From: Mytilisepta virgata
Lineage: Eukaryota; Mollusca; Bivalvia; Mytilida; Mytilidae
Direction of reading: 5' to 3'
Length of the DNA stretch: 64,000 nt
Assembly (NCBI GenBank): GCA_028015205.1
Contig: CM051514.1
Location: forward strand, 32,194,150-32,258,149
The position numbers were made by a program, and so were the translations under genes. Numbering within the stretch: the stretch's first letter is position 1; each line of letters opens with the position of its first letter. This document shows, piece after piece, positions 44,559 to 57,000 of this stretch. The notes below the pieces were generated by a model. That model worked only from the letters and a program-made list of their open reading frames with translations. It did no database searches and had not been told where the DNA came from.

Positions 44559-44766
44559 AGATGGAAATGCACGTATACGCAGGAAGCCTACTTTCGTTGC
44601 TCCTCTTACAGAACCTATTCATTCATTGGACATCGTTTTAATCAGCGAAAGACGGCAATGTGCAGTCTGTTTCAGCAGGAATCAAATAGACTTCAGAAAA
44701 ACCACATTAAACACATCGTGTGCCACTTGTGGCCTTTGTTTATGCATTGGAAGATGCTTCAGATAA
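44559..44766 (+). pseudogene. piggyBac-like transposase, C-terminal cysteine-rich domain fragment
   Basis: The frame starting after a possible acceptor 'CGTACAG' reads 'RRKPTFVAPLTEPIHSLDIV', then 'ERRQCAVCFSRNQ', 'SCATCGLCLCIGRCFR' and TAA at 44764. CxxC...CxxC..LC...CF is the zinc-binding tail of piggyBac/PGBD proteins, which recognises the transposon ends. The family usually continues after CF with a 'YHT'-like end; here the stop comes immediately. The catalytic DDD domain was not found upstream, so this is a remnant. Confidence 0.5.
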
Positions 44767-46100
44767 TTCATAATTTGAATGAGGAATAAATTAAGCGTTT
44801 TGTAATATGTATGTACATTTATGAAAGTTCAGGTGAATCTGGATAATAAGATGTTTTGAGAGAGGAACAAACACGAATTTATACGAAATATAATGAACAT
44901 AATAAATGATATCCATTGAAATTTCTTTAATTGTGCTTATGTAAAGAATTAAATAAGAATAAATAGCGCCATATCAACTTTAAATCTTGTATCTGACATA
45001 TTTATAAAGCTATTGATTACATCGAAACTTGTACGTTTTCCAACGTCGTCTCAAATTATTTGGCGTGGTAACGTCATACAAGATATTGTTTATGGTGACG
45101 TTACGAACTTTGAAAGTTTGAATATGGCATCGAAAGGGTTAAATGTCAAACCACATGTATGACCATATACTTGAGTTATCACTGAATACCAAATCACTGA
45201 ATTGCAAACAAGTTAATTAAATATTACATTACGTTTGACATTTTAATGATATTGAAAAAATAAGTATTGTGTTTAAACTGACAGTCAATTAACATAAACT
45301 CAAATAATGTAGTTAACTGATTAACTTTATACATTAAATAAGATCAGGTATTATATCTGTTTGCTGCTCTTTGCCATGGTTATATCGTTTTTCGTTATAT
45401 TATTTTTGTATAAACAATAACACGGTGTAAAGAAAACAACGAATTTAGAATATTTCAAAAGAAACGCTATCCTTTCTCTTGAGTGGAACGACCTGTTTGA
45501 GTCATCTTGGGCATAAAATCATTCTCCATTTTAGTATATAAAACTGACTTTTATTCAGTTTTCTGAAAATTTTATTGTGATTTAGGGTGGTGGCAAAGAT
45601 GAAGTATGGAGAACCTTTCAATTAGCTTTCTAAATCTATTAATACCATATTGTTAAAAAACTCAGTTTAGCGGAATTGTCTGAGGCCCCAATTTATACGT
45701 CATCAAACACAGGATATTTCGAGTATTCATAGAAAAATGAAGTGGTATAAGGTTCCTCAAGAGGGTCACCATATCCTGCTTTTATAGTGTGTTTTATACA
45801 ACAGGGCGTCAGGAAAGATCAACGGTTTTCCCACCACTTCCCAGGGTATGAATCAAGTCTGAATATTCCAACTCTCTGTTGTTTCGATGTTTGTGTTTGT
45901 GGTAGTTTGGGTTATTGTGTGTCTGAAGATCTGTAGATTTGGTTGTGTTGGTTGATTGGTATGTCATTCTTGACCTTTCCTGTTACATGTATCCGTTATG
46001 TTGTTTATCGGTACGAATGGAAATCTAGCCTCTTTAGATACCAGTCTATGGTAAGTTTTTGCAATATTTTATTTAATTTTAAGTTCAAATTTTTAGACAT
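44767..46100. other. AT-rich DNA with mussel-type repeat pieces
   Basis: No gene recognised. About 45780-45990 holds 'TTGATTGGTATGTCATTCTT' and 'GACCTTTCCTGT', shared with 10180-10218, so part is a dispersed repeat. Confidence 0.4.
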
Positions 46101-47805
46101 ACTTACCTTTTTAGCTCACCTGGCCCGAAGGGCCAAGTCAGCTTTTCTCATCACTTGGCGTCCGTCGTCCGTCGTCGTCCGTCGTCGTCATTAACATTTT
46201 ACATTTTGAACTTCTAGAGAACCACTGAATGGAATGAAACCAAACATGGCATGAACGTTTCCTATGAGGTGCTGATCAAGTGTTGTTACTTTGTAGCCGA
46301 TCCATCATCCAAGATGGCCGCCAGCGGGAACCTTAGTTTAACATAGGACCCTAGGGGAAATGCATACAAATGACTTCTTTTAGAGAACCACTGAATGGAA
46401 TGAAACTACATCTGGCATGAATGAACCCTTATAAGGTGCTGACCAAGTGTTGTTACTTTGTAGCCGATCCATCATCCAAGATGGCCGCCAGAGGGGGACT
46501 TAGTTTAACATAGGACCCTATGGGAAATGCATACAAATGACTTCTTTTAGAGAACCGTTGAATGAAATGAAACCAAACATGGCATGAATGTTCCTTATGA
46601 GGTGCTGACCAAGTGTTGTTACTTTTAGCCGATCCATAATCCAAGATGGCCGCCAGCGGGGGACTTAGTTTAACATAGAACCCTATGGGAAATGCATACA
46701 AATGACTTCTTTAGTGACCCACTTAATGGAATGAAACCAAACATGGCATGAATATTCCTTATGAAGTGCTGACCAAGTGTTGTTACTTTGTAGCTGATCC
46801 ATCATTCAAGATGGCCGCCAGCGGGGAACTTAGTTTAACATAGGACCCTATGGGAAATGCATACAAATGACTTCTTTTAGAGAACCACTGAATGGAATGT
46901 AACAAAACATAGCATGAATGTTCCTTATGAGGTGCTGACCAAGTGTTGTTTGTTGCCGATCCATCATCCAAGATGGCCGCCAGCGGGGGACTAAGTTTAA
47001 CATTGGACCCTATGGGAAATGCATACAAATGACTTCTTTTAGAGAACCACTGAATGGAATGTAACAAAACATAGCATGAATGTTCCTTACAAGGTGCTGA
47101 CCATGTGTTGTTACTTTGTAGCCGTTACATCATTCAAAATGGCCACCAGTGAGGGACTTAGTTTAACATAGGACCCTAAGGGAAATACATACAAATGTCT
47201 TCTTCTATAGAACCACTGAATGGAATGAAACCAAACATGGCATGAATGTTCCTTATGAGATGCTTACCAAGTGTTGTTACTTTGGTGCCTATCCATCATC
47301 CAAGATGGCCGCCATCAAGGGACTTAGTTCAACATAGGACCTTATGGGAAATACATACAAATGTCTTCTTCTAGAGAACCACAGTATGGAATCAAACCAA
47401 ATATGGCATGAATGTTCTTTATGAGGTGCTGACCAAGTGTTGTTACTTTGTAAACTTGGCCACAATTTTCAGTAGGTTATCATGACTTGTTTGAAAAAAA
47501 GTATCGGATGACCCTGCCATCAAACCGCCTTTGCTAAAAAAGAACATAGAAGTTAACTGTTTAGAAGTCTATCAGAAAATTGTAAAAAAAATTCTGAATG
47601 GTCACAACTTGACCACATATTCAAAAATAATAATGATAAGATGTCTTCAGTAGCTATTGTAAGACTACACTAAGATGACCTGTTTTTAATTTTAAATACT
47701 GTGTCAAATTAAACCAATCTTGGTCTCAATCATTATATAATTTTACATAATTTCCAAAATTACATTAGATACAGGTGAGCGACACAGGCTCTTGAGAGCC
47801 TCTAG
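46101..47805 (+). mobile_element. Helitron-like element with eight ~162-bp units (GCTCACCTGG family)
   Basis: Left motif AGCTCACCTGGCCCGAAGGG (46113) is followed by 'CGTCCGTCGTCCGTCGTCGT'. Eight units start 'GAGAACCACTGAATGGAATG' near 46218, 46384, 46553, 46721, 46882, 47043, 47210 and 47376. Each holds 'AACATGGCATGAATGTTCCT' and 'CCAAGATGGCCGCCAGCGGG' or variants. A unique 3' part follows. Then come CAGGTGAGC (47772), hairpin AGGCTC-TTGA-GAGCCT, and CTAG (47802-47805) followed by T. The 3' end matches Helitron rules; the 5' TC is degraded, so the start is approximate. I recall this element as widespread in bivalves. Open frames across it are repeat artefacts. Confidence 0.8.
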
Positions 47806-48396
47806 TTTTGAAATTTAACGAAACAAATAAAGTTACATTTCAACTTATGACTGATATTTCTCATTTTTATGGTGGCCGGATAAAGCCATTTCGCCCTTCA
47901 TATTCTAAACGTAAAAACGTGAAATCGCAAAATCGAGAAGCGAAACTTTTTCGCGTTTTCGCCTTAAAGAATACGATTTTTTTATCAATATTCATACAAA
48001 TGAAGATTAATCAGAATTCAAATGTCCTTCTAGCTCATTCTTTAAAAACATGCATATATAGTACATGTATATAATGTATAATCAGGTGATTTTAGGTTGA
48101 TGGATAAAACAATAATAAATTTTGCCATGGAATAAACCTAATACGACAAACCCTAAAACGTCATACTAAGAATTATTTCTAAAAACTGTCTCCTATGTTA
48201 AACAAATAACAAAGGACACCGATTTACTCAGCCAATTTGTAGAATTATAGTGTGATGCATTTCCTTATGAGATAGTTCTCTTGCGAATATCACAAATGCA
48301 ACAATTAATATTAAAAATGCAACTTAACGAATATAAGAAGTCAGTTAGTGAATATGTATTTTCGGTCACCTATTAAGGAAATATCTTCAGGTACGA
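47806..48396. other. AT-rich spacer
   Basis: The frame at 47808-48074 starts inside repeat flank and has no motif. Nothing supported. Confidence 0.35.
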
Positions 48397-48517
48397 GTGA
48401 GTTATGGAATTTCTCCACCCGAGATAATTAAATTTTCGATTTTCAACACTAGGGCTTTTACAGGCGTGTTAAAATCTAACATTTAACTATTGAGGGTGGA
48501 GAAATTCCATAACTCAC
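48397..48517. repeat. Inverted repeat with perfect 24-bp arms
   Basis: Arm GTGAGTTATGGAATTTCTCC-ACCC (48397-48420) and its exact complement (48494-48517), separated by 73 bp. Confidence 0.9.
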
Positions 48518-49285
48518 GAGTAAATTGAAGGAGAATCTGTTTATCCTATGATTTCCGACAAAAACCTCGAAAATGTCGTTGCTATGTAGTTTGTTTACAT
48601 AGACGTCTTTTCGGAACTTCTCTAGTTTATCGTTCCAATAACTGTAGGAAAAACGGAGTTAGAAATTTAACCACCCGAAAGTGGTTAAAAATATTATGTT
48701 TTTTCCCACCGATTAAACACGTTGAGAATAAGAGAAATAGATTTAAAGTTCAATTGTTTTAATTTTTATATCAGTTTTCGTACATTTTTAGTCGATTAAA
48801 AAATGACTTTGCATTATAAGAGATACATGGCAGAGTCCAAGACCCCTCTGACGCCAAATAGCATTTTTGTACTGGTTCGTATAGATCTGACCACTATTCA
48901 AACATTTAAACGAGGATATTCTCGGATAATGCTTATTCCTATTGAATTTCTTAACTTTAACATTAAACTACCCCGAAAATACCGTGTTTCCTCTTTTGTG
49001 TAAATACTTTGCAAGAAGTTAGTCGTAAGCGCAAATAACGCACCTTTGACACTACACAGTGTGTGTCTGCTATACTATTTGTGTATAGTTAGTGTTACCT
49101 AGGATCTTTGTTTGTTACCTGTTAACTTATAACGGTAATATAACAGTATAAGGCCCTATTCGTAGAAAATAAATGTGTAGTAAATTAAACAATGGCGAGA
49201 GCTCGTTTTCAAGAAATAGTTAAACAAAGTAAAGCCTATTGACGTCAGAGGAACCTTTTACAAAATATACTAGACCTAGTGTAAC
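48518..49285. other. AT-rich DNA, no gene recognised
   Basis: The frame at 48803-49003 (+) lacks recognisable motifs. Confidence 0.35.
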
Positions 49286-49530
49286 ATAAAATAATGTCCT
49301 CCATGAAATATTGTCCACCGGACAACAGTATTTCAAAATGAAATACTGTCCTGGACAAAATTCCATTATGATATATTGTGTTTCGCCATGAAATTATGTC
49401 CATTCGGTCTTAACAATATTTCACTGTGATATATTGTCTGTTAAGGACAAAATTTAGTTATGGAATAATGTCCTTTGCCATTAATTTTGACCATTCTCTG
49501 TTGAAAGTATTTCACTGTGAAAAAGTGTCA
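49286..49530. repeat. Degenerate palindromic ATTGTCC repeat, block 1
   Basis: About eight alternations of 'GGACAA(A/T)AT' and 'ATTGTCC' joined by 'TTTCA..ATGAAAT', such as 'ATGAAATATTGTCC', 'TGAAATACTGTCC' and 'TGATATATTGTC'. Units are about 30 bp and highly diverged. A second block lies at 50320-50530. Confidence 0.65.
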
Positions 49531-49749
49531 ACAAAATGTAAACATTTGTATTCCATTCTATAGTGAGTTTATGCAAATCTCGTATAAATCAAACATACAT
49601 ATAACATAAAATATGTTATTGTGGTCATTTTTAATTAAGAAAATAAAAGAGTTGAATAATTGTTAAAACTGGTGTAAGGTTATCTATCACCATTTTCCTG
49701 TAGAATATTGCCTTCAGTCAGGATAACTAAACTTCATTTCAGTTAATAA

Positions 49750-49990
49750 GAAGGCAAAGACATTTTATGGTGGGTGTCCTGTAGGAAGCAGAGAATGCTT
49801 ACTCTTCCAGAGCACGTGAGTCTACCCCCGGTTTTTTTGGTGGGTCCATGTTGTTCATATGTTTTTAGTTTTTAATTGTAGTACATGTATTGTTTTGGTC
49901 TTGACTTCGTTGTTCTCCGTAGTTTATCAGTTGTTACGATTTTTCCCTCTTTCGAATATCCCTTTGGTTTTTCTTGACATTATTTATCAC
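49750..49990 (+). repeat. Dispersed mussel-type repeat, copy 3
   Basis: Contains 'GAATGCTTACTCTTCCAGAG', 'CTACCCCCGGTTTTTTTGGT' and 'CTTTCGAATATCCCTTTGG', in the same order as the copies at 590 and 12300. Confidence 0.5.
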
Positions 49991-50319
49991 ATTCATTATA
50001 TAAGTACATTTGACGCATTGTTAAGTAGCACGATATAGCGAGGTACTATTATATATAAATAAGTGTTTTTTTTTTCATAAAGACATTGTAATACATGTAC
50101 ATGTTAATAGAATTTAAGTGATAAACGTCAGGTTTTAAATCCAATGTAATAACATCCTTGACCATGACCACAAAAAAGTGTTTTGCTTGTCATCCATTGT
50201 GGATAGTACAATTTTGATGTTTATAACTTTCATGTATGTTTATTTCCTATAAAATAAAACATTTTAATGACTCTGCTGTTATTTAAATTGATGCCAGAAA
50301 ATTTCATGATAATCAGTCA
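49991..50319. other. AT-rich spacer
   Basis: Nothing recognised. Confidence 0.3.
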
Positions 50320-50530
50320 TGAATATTGTCCTAAAAATCAATATTGCCCTTTGACCAGACAATATTTCATAACAATCGCAATATGAGATATTGTCTGAAG
50401 AAGACAAACCTTCATATGAAATAAAGTCCAACTGCAGACACAATTTCATAGAGAAGGACAAAATTTAATTATAGATAATCATGATATTTTGCATAGGAGG
50501 ACAAAATTCCACAGGACAATATTTTGCTTT
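50320..50530. repeat. Degenerate palindromic ATTGTCC repeat, block 2
   Basis: Same motif as 49286-49530: 'GAATATTGTCCT', 'CAGACAATATTTCATAACAA', 'GAGATATTGTC', 'GGACAAAATTTAATT', 'GGACAATATTTTGC'. The spacing is irregular. Confidence 0.6.
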
Positions 50531-51115
50531 AGACTAGCACAGTTAATAGATTACAAAGCAAGACAAAAAAGTGAACGTTGAACGCATCGTTAAAACAATG
50601 TAATGTATATTATAAAAAACTTGCTCTGGGTTTCAAAGAGTAAACACCTTTTAATTTTTATTTTTACATGCTCGTGATCAAGACCATATTGGTCGAAACG
50701 TTGGGTATTTTTAACTTTTTAGTTTGTTGTTGTTATTTTTTCTTTTTACGATTTTATATTTGGTTTTGCTCGACTTGTGTATTTCTTACATTTTAGTCGT
50801 TTTATGCCCCTTTTGACAGCTCACCATTTCCATTTATTTTTCTTGTTATCTAATGTATATTATACACATTGGAGTTTTTAAAAACATCTTTTAACAGAGA
50901 CAACATTTTAACGAGATACTTTGGTCCTATTCACAAATTAACGCACCTGCTATAGATTTTGTCCAATCTATGGGAACATTTTTTTTTCTTCAAAATTATT
51001 TCATACAAACCTCATTAAATAATCTTAAAATATGCAAAAGGCACATTCTTATCTATTAGAAAAAGCGGGACAATTCAATATTTTCTGTACGTTTCGGAAA
51101 ATTTAACATAGTGTA
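50531..51115. other. AT-rich spacer
   Basis: Nothing recognised. Confidence 0.3.
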
Positions 51116-51320
51116 ATTGCACGAATACTGGGAAATATTGTGAATGCGATATAATATTCTACGAGGGACAATATTTCCCAATGTCGTGCAATAACCCTTT
51201 TATTGTATGGCATCACCACCCAGATCCCGGAAATAACCCGGAAAACTATCAAAGACATCGTCCTGACAATGCAATTAGCGTGCAATATTCGCCCAAATTG
51301 CACGCTAATTGTTGGTAACG
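51116..51320. repeat. Two adjacent inverted repeats with TTGCACG motif
   Basis: ATTGCACGAATACTGGGAAA (51116) pairs with the region ending 'TTTCCCAATGTCGTGCAAT' (51192), about 25-bp arms. CAATTAGCGTGCAAT (51269-51283) pairs perfectly with ATTGCACGCTAATTG (51297-51311) across a 13-bp loop. Confidence 0.75.
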
Positions 51321-51360
51321 TTCTACAGGGAATATTACGTTGCGTTATAGATATAAGTAC

Positions 51361-52342
51361 ATATTATCTGCATTTTGACAGCTAGATATCGTAAAATATC
51401 ATCCCGTGAGCCAGAATATGAAGCTTGGGACGAGTGGGCGTAGCGAACGAGTCCTAAATCTTCATATTCTGTCGAGCGGGGTGATATAATACGATATCTA
51501 GCTGTCAAAATGCAGATAATATTTTTATCATCTTAATTACTTATCTGAAACGTAAATATTTGTAAACGTTCTGAATTCTCCCAAATTTTCGCGGGAAAAG
51601 TATGGATTCTTCATCGCAACGACAAGTTTTCCGTTACGTTATTTACCATACCAATAAGTATATATTTCCTGAATGTTCATGTAAAAAATCTTATAAACGA
51701 TATAAAAACCAACATTAAGGTGTATTTTCATGTTTTAAAAAACAAAATCAGTCTGGAAATCTTTGTTCATGATTTTCCGGGAAACTAAAGCACCCGCTTT
51801 CAAACTTGCAACCTCGTTGACGTCATAGTCCGTCTCCATTCGCGAAACAACTTCTGACTAAAATATGCGCAACGTAAAATAATCACTCAAATTTAACCAA
51901 AGAGGCGACATATTTAAACAACATTTAGTCGTTTTTGTACTAATTCAGGCGAAAATATAGACACATAGAAACAAAGCGTACGTTTAAAAATTTGATTTAA
52001 TCGCAAATAATGAAGTGCAATGGAAAGAGCAGAAAGAAGTCCCAGCAGACATTATCAGCATCGAGGAAAGACACATTTTGTTGATGTCACTTTTAGAAAT
52101 TTCTTCATCATTCATTTAAATAAAACGCCATAATATAAAAAAGGAACACCAAATCTTGATATTTTTATTAATATTTTGCAATTTTGAAAGCTATTTAATA
52201 AGTTCTGAGCTGCCAAACGTTGGGAGAATTTGGTGATAAGTCCTCCTGACTGTTGATAACTCCTGCTCAGCGCACGCGCTTCTTGATACGAATTTTTCGG
52301 AGCTGCTCAACAAGCTGATAGAATCACAGGGAAGGATGATAA
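51361..52342 (+). mobile_element. ~1-kb non-autonomous element, copy 1, with palindromic end
   Basis: The block starts with a 162-bp inverted repeat (51361-51522, arms 'ATTATCTGCATTTTGACAGC' and its complement; centre around 'GGGCGTAGCGAACGAG'). It continues to about 52342. The reverse complement of the whole block recurs at about 59100-59960 and 60795-61745. Sequence identity looks high, e.g. 'GGAGACGGACTATGACGTCA' in inverted form. No ORF of note. A DNA transposon with one palindromic end is the simplest reading. Confidence 0.7.
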
Positions 52343-53981
52343 CATGTTTTACATGTTTTACATGAATCAGATCAAGATATAACTTTTACGCATACCCTTA
52401 ATCACTTCATGTTAATGCATATATTGATTTGCACACTTGGTAATTTTGTTGGGGCCATTTGAAGGATTGGCCAAATTAGCTGGGGTTTTCTACCATTGAA
52501 GATCGTTTGGAAACTACTAGATTTCTATTTTCGGCCCGTTCAATTTGAAGATTGGATTAATGTTGATTTTATGTAACTAAGGAAATGTTCTGTGTTCAGA
52601 TACTCTACTCAAATGGATTAATTCCATTTCAATTCAGGATTTAAAAAGGTTTCATGTTAATTTTTTCCTTATTTACATAAATATATTTACTTGAATTGCA
52701 TACATTTAACATGAATTTTCAGTTTTATATTTGTATCCCTCAACGACAAAAACAAAAACATGTTGTGAATTTGTTTCAAGAACTAATCCGCCGTACTCCT
52801 TTTTGCATATAATTGTATGTGTACATGTATGTAATTTAACATTTTCAGCTTGACCTTACATTTGTCACTTGTATTTTCCAGATCGGTACGTATTTACTGC
52901 AATTCAACTTGTGTGTCTGTGTTTTCTTATGCATTTTTTCATTTTCAAGTTTTATGGTAAATTTATGGATCATATTATGTTAAGATTTACTAGACATTTT
53001 ATATAACTGTGTGTAATTTGTTGATAAAAGACCGCTACAATTGCTGAGATGTGAACAATTTACATGCATGTAGCAAGGATTCCGATAGAGGCTGACTTTA
53101 ACATTTAGTGATGTGAGAGATTTGTATGCGTATCGAAGGCGTAAAACCAATAAAGCGATGTTCTGTTCCTTGAGATTTTTTCTCGCGCGTGTGTCAAATT
53201 CATGTGTTAAGATTTATCCAATTCTTTCTTGCTTTCTGACGAGTACCTCTTAATGGGACAGTATTATCTTTTTGAATCTAATTTTTTTGAAAGGCAAATG
53301 CATATGTTTATACTACAATAATTTAACATTGGTTGTAAAAAACGCGTCATTTGATTGGTTAAAGATACTTTTCTTCTATGACGTCATTAAAGGGAATACC
53401 GACGTTTTAGACGTCAAAAAAACGATTGGAATTAAATTATAAGGATTGACAGTAATTTTGTTTTCAGTATATTCGAAATAACCTCAATACACATAGTGCA
53501 CACTTTCAAATAACCCGGGTTATTTAGTGTGCACCACATGACTGTTACATAGTTGACGCTATTTATTAAATTTTGTTGCCTATGTAATATATTTGTAAAT
53601 ATGCATGTTTTAGCTCCCTTAGGCAAAGAGGATCTTGCCCAGATTTGGCTATAGGTTTTAGGAGTTTTGTTATAATTGCGTAGTAATCACAGAAAACTTA
53701 ACTGGCAGTGCTTGGCCGCAGATTTAATACTACGTAAATATATGTAAACAAAGTTAAATATTTGTAGTCACCATTAAAATTTGGAAAACCAAAAATAAAA
53801 TAAAATAAAATAATAAAAAACCTAAATAACTTGCTAAATTAATAAATGTGTAAATTATTAATATATGGTAAACTTGCTAATAACGTCTGGGAATGCAAGA
53901 TGAGCGTCCTGTGTAACTATGAAAACCACCGATAACGGTGTTCATTCTTTGCTTGAATGTTTGGCATGAAAAAAAGCCATT
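52343..53981. other. 3' flank of gene B
   Basis: AT-rich. A hairpin 'TGCACACT...AGTGTGCA' with CCCGGG centre lies at 53499-53535. A minus-strand AATAAA (53567-53562) about 415 nt past the gene B stop could be its polyadenylation signal. Nothing else seen. Confidence 0.35.
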
Positions 53982-54031
53982 TTACGGTTCATCGATTTGG
54001 CGTATGCGTTCCCTTTCTTCCCTGTCTTGTT
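53982..54031 (-). CDS. Gene B terminal exon
   Basis: Acceptor 'TTGTTATTTCAG'; encodes (E)QDREERERIRQIDEP then TAA (53984-53982), a short highly charged cytoplasmic tail. Confidence 0.5.
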
Positions 54032-57000
54032 CTGAAATAACAAAAATACACTACAGAATTAATATACAATATATATTACATGTATATCTGTCCTCTGTGA
54101 CACATGTCGAATAAACAAGACTTAACGCTATTACATGAAATATATATGGGCCAGTGTTTCCTTGCGTCAGAGTAGGTCCTTTTCCAGTTGTTTCTCTTTA
54201 TAGCCTCTTTTTATAGTGAGTTACAGAACTATCGACAACAAAGATTGTGCCAATATTTCCATTCTCCCTGCCCTATCTCCCGCCCTCTTCTCTTGCCTTC
54301 AACCTGTCCATCCCCTCTAAATTGAGAAAGTCGGTACTATAAGAAATATTATATCTAAAAAAAAAAAGACAGAGTAGGGTTCTATTACTGATTCTTTTTA
54401 ACATTACTCTAAATTAAATATTTACAATAACCTTCATTATAAATGCAAAATCAGACTATTCATCTACTGAAATAAAAGAATAATGCCCTGGATAGTATAT
54501 TGCACATTTATTGTAATGTGCATAGTACATGTAAATAGTATAGTATAATTTAGTCTTTATAGTTAAGTAATATTTATGATAGACATCAGAGAAAGAACCT
54601 TGGTTAGACCCGTGTCTGCTAAGTAAAAAAACTAACTATGTGATCCTAAATAGTGAATTTGCCATGGCGAAAATATTTTACCACAATACACACAATGACA
54701 CAGGTCAAGTTCAAATGTTTGATAGTGTGCTTTAATCGTTCAAAATTTATGCCCATTTATAGTATGTATAAATCAAACAATTTACAATTTTAGCGTTTCC
54801 TTGCTGCAACAAACATCAAATTTTTGGAGAGGGGAGATGCGAGGAGGGAAACATCTCTCCCCATACTGCATTGTTACATTTGTATTTTCAGAAAAATGTA
54901 CTACTATTTCACTCCAGGAAATATGCCACCATGCCTTTTCAACCCATTTTGAAGCCTGAAAATATTTATACTACATTTTAAAGTCTGCTTTTTTAACTAA
55001 ATCTTTTCCTCGTTCAATGTAACCGATACGAATTTTTAGTTAAATATTAGCGTTAACCTTAAATGTGCGCTGCTCAGTTTGAGAATAACAAGCCTTTCAT
55101 AACTTTTGTAAATATTGATAGTAGATAAATAAAGGAACTAAAAGAGCAAAAAAAAGTATAGATCCGTGTGCCTGTTTTCGAGATATATATAAGCCATTGA
55201 AAATTTGGCGGGAAAAATATACTCTCTTGATTTTACATACCTTTATCATTGGCACTTTTATTTCTAAAAATATTAAATAATAACAAGGATTTTATACGAT
55301 TTTTACAAATGGCTTATTATTCTGCATGCAAAAGATTTATGAAAAGAAAAATGGGGGTTAGTGGGTAAAATATTTTATGGCAATCAAATGGCTAAAATCA
55401 GAAGATTCCGAAAATCTAACAAAAATTCAAATACCTGTTCAGCGAACATCCTTAATATGCTGTAGTTTTTAAACGCATAAACTCACAAACTTTTGGAGTT
55501 TAAGTAATGTGAAGCGCGCCTTTACGCAACAATGCAGCTTATCTGTAGCATAAATTACATCTATAAATGGGCAATAAGGGTTTACATTTTTTGAGTACAT
55601 AAGATAAGTGTTCTAACTGTACTACTAACTGCGGGACGTTGATCACTGTCGACCCCAATAATAGCTTTCAAGTTTTTACTGCAGAATTGTAATCTTTTAT
55701 TATATGTGTACCTGTTGATCCATTCGTTGATGTTCTCGACTTACAAACACAGTAGGTTGGACATTTGCTTTCTGTATAAAAACAAATATATATATGCAGC
55801 ATTATAATAAAATGTTCCGTTTAATTTTATTTTTTATCCCCACGCTCTTTTGAAGAAAGTTCGGCGAAACTGCGATTGTCTAAGTGCGAACTTCACACTT
55901 TTCTGTGACGTCAACTCCTCTTTCACTTTTTATCCTCGCACTTTGAAGAAGTTCAGGGATATTGTTATCGCCCCCGTCTGTCCGTCACACTTTCTTGTGA
56001 CATAAACTCCTCGTTCATTTTTAACTTCATGCATTTAATATCTATGCAGTATTGTGCCATACTGTAAGTAGATGCGCTGTAAGGTTTTAGAATTTTCATT
56101 TTCAAAAATTGGGGCACACAAAGGTAGATTTTTGAAAATTAGGAATTTAAGCTTGTGACCTAAACTCCTCTTTTATTTTTTATTTTATGCATTTAATGTC
56201 TATACAGTATTGTCAAAAACTGTATGTAGATGCGCAATAAGGTTTTAGAATTTTAATTTTAAAAAATTGGGACACACAGAGGTCGAATTTCGAAAATAGT
56301 GAATTTAAGCTTGTGACCTTTACTCCTCTTTCATTTTAAATTTCATATATTTAATTTATATACAGTAGTGTCACACAATATATATAGATGCGCAATAAGA
56401 TTTTAGAATTTGATTTTCAAAAATTGGGAATTATAAGCTGGGGACTGAAACTTTTTTTCATTTTTCATTTTATACATTTTATTTCTTTACAGTATTGTCA
56501 TACACTGTATGCAGATGTGCAATAAGGTTTTAGAATTTTAATTTTCAAAATGTGGGCCTTTTTCAAAGGTATCATTGTGAAAAAGATGCACAGGGATACA
56601 ACATGTGCGGAGTGCAGGAGTACTTCTCGTATCCGACTGCCTCAGTCTGGTTGGTTTAGGGATTTAATTTCCCAATAAAATGGTTTCATACCATCTGTAG
56701 ATGTGCAATAAGGTTTTAGCATTTTGATTTAATAAACTTGCAGCCCATATGACTGTGTCGAAAATTGTGAATTTAAGCTTGTGACATAAACTCCTTCTTC
56801 ATTTTTCAATTCATGCATATTTGCCATCAGCCTCGCCGAACCCAGACTGCAGGCACAGTGCCCTGCCGATGACTGCCAGAGAGGCCGCTATCTCACCGAC
56901 GTCTCAAACATAGCGGCGGTGTACGGCCGTCTGCCGGAGACGACGGGTCTGAACTGAACTGCCGTCCGCTCGTCTGTACATTTCTTCACAGTATTGTCAC

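Noticed and set aside
46453..47067. Repetitive minus-strand proteins ('SKRSHLYAFPIGS' repeats)
   Set aside because: Translation of the 162-bp minisatellite; no independent coding evidence.
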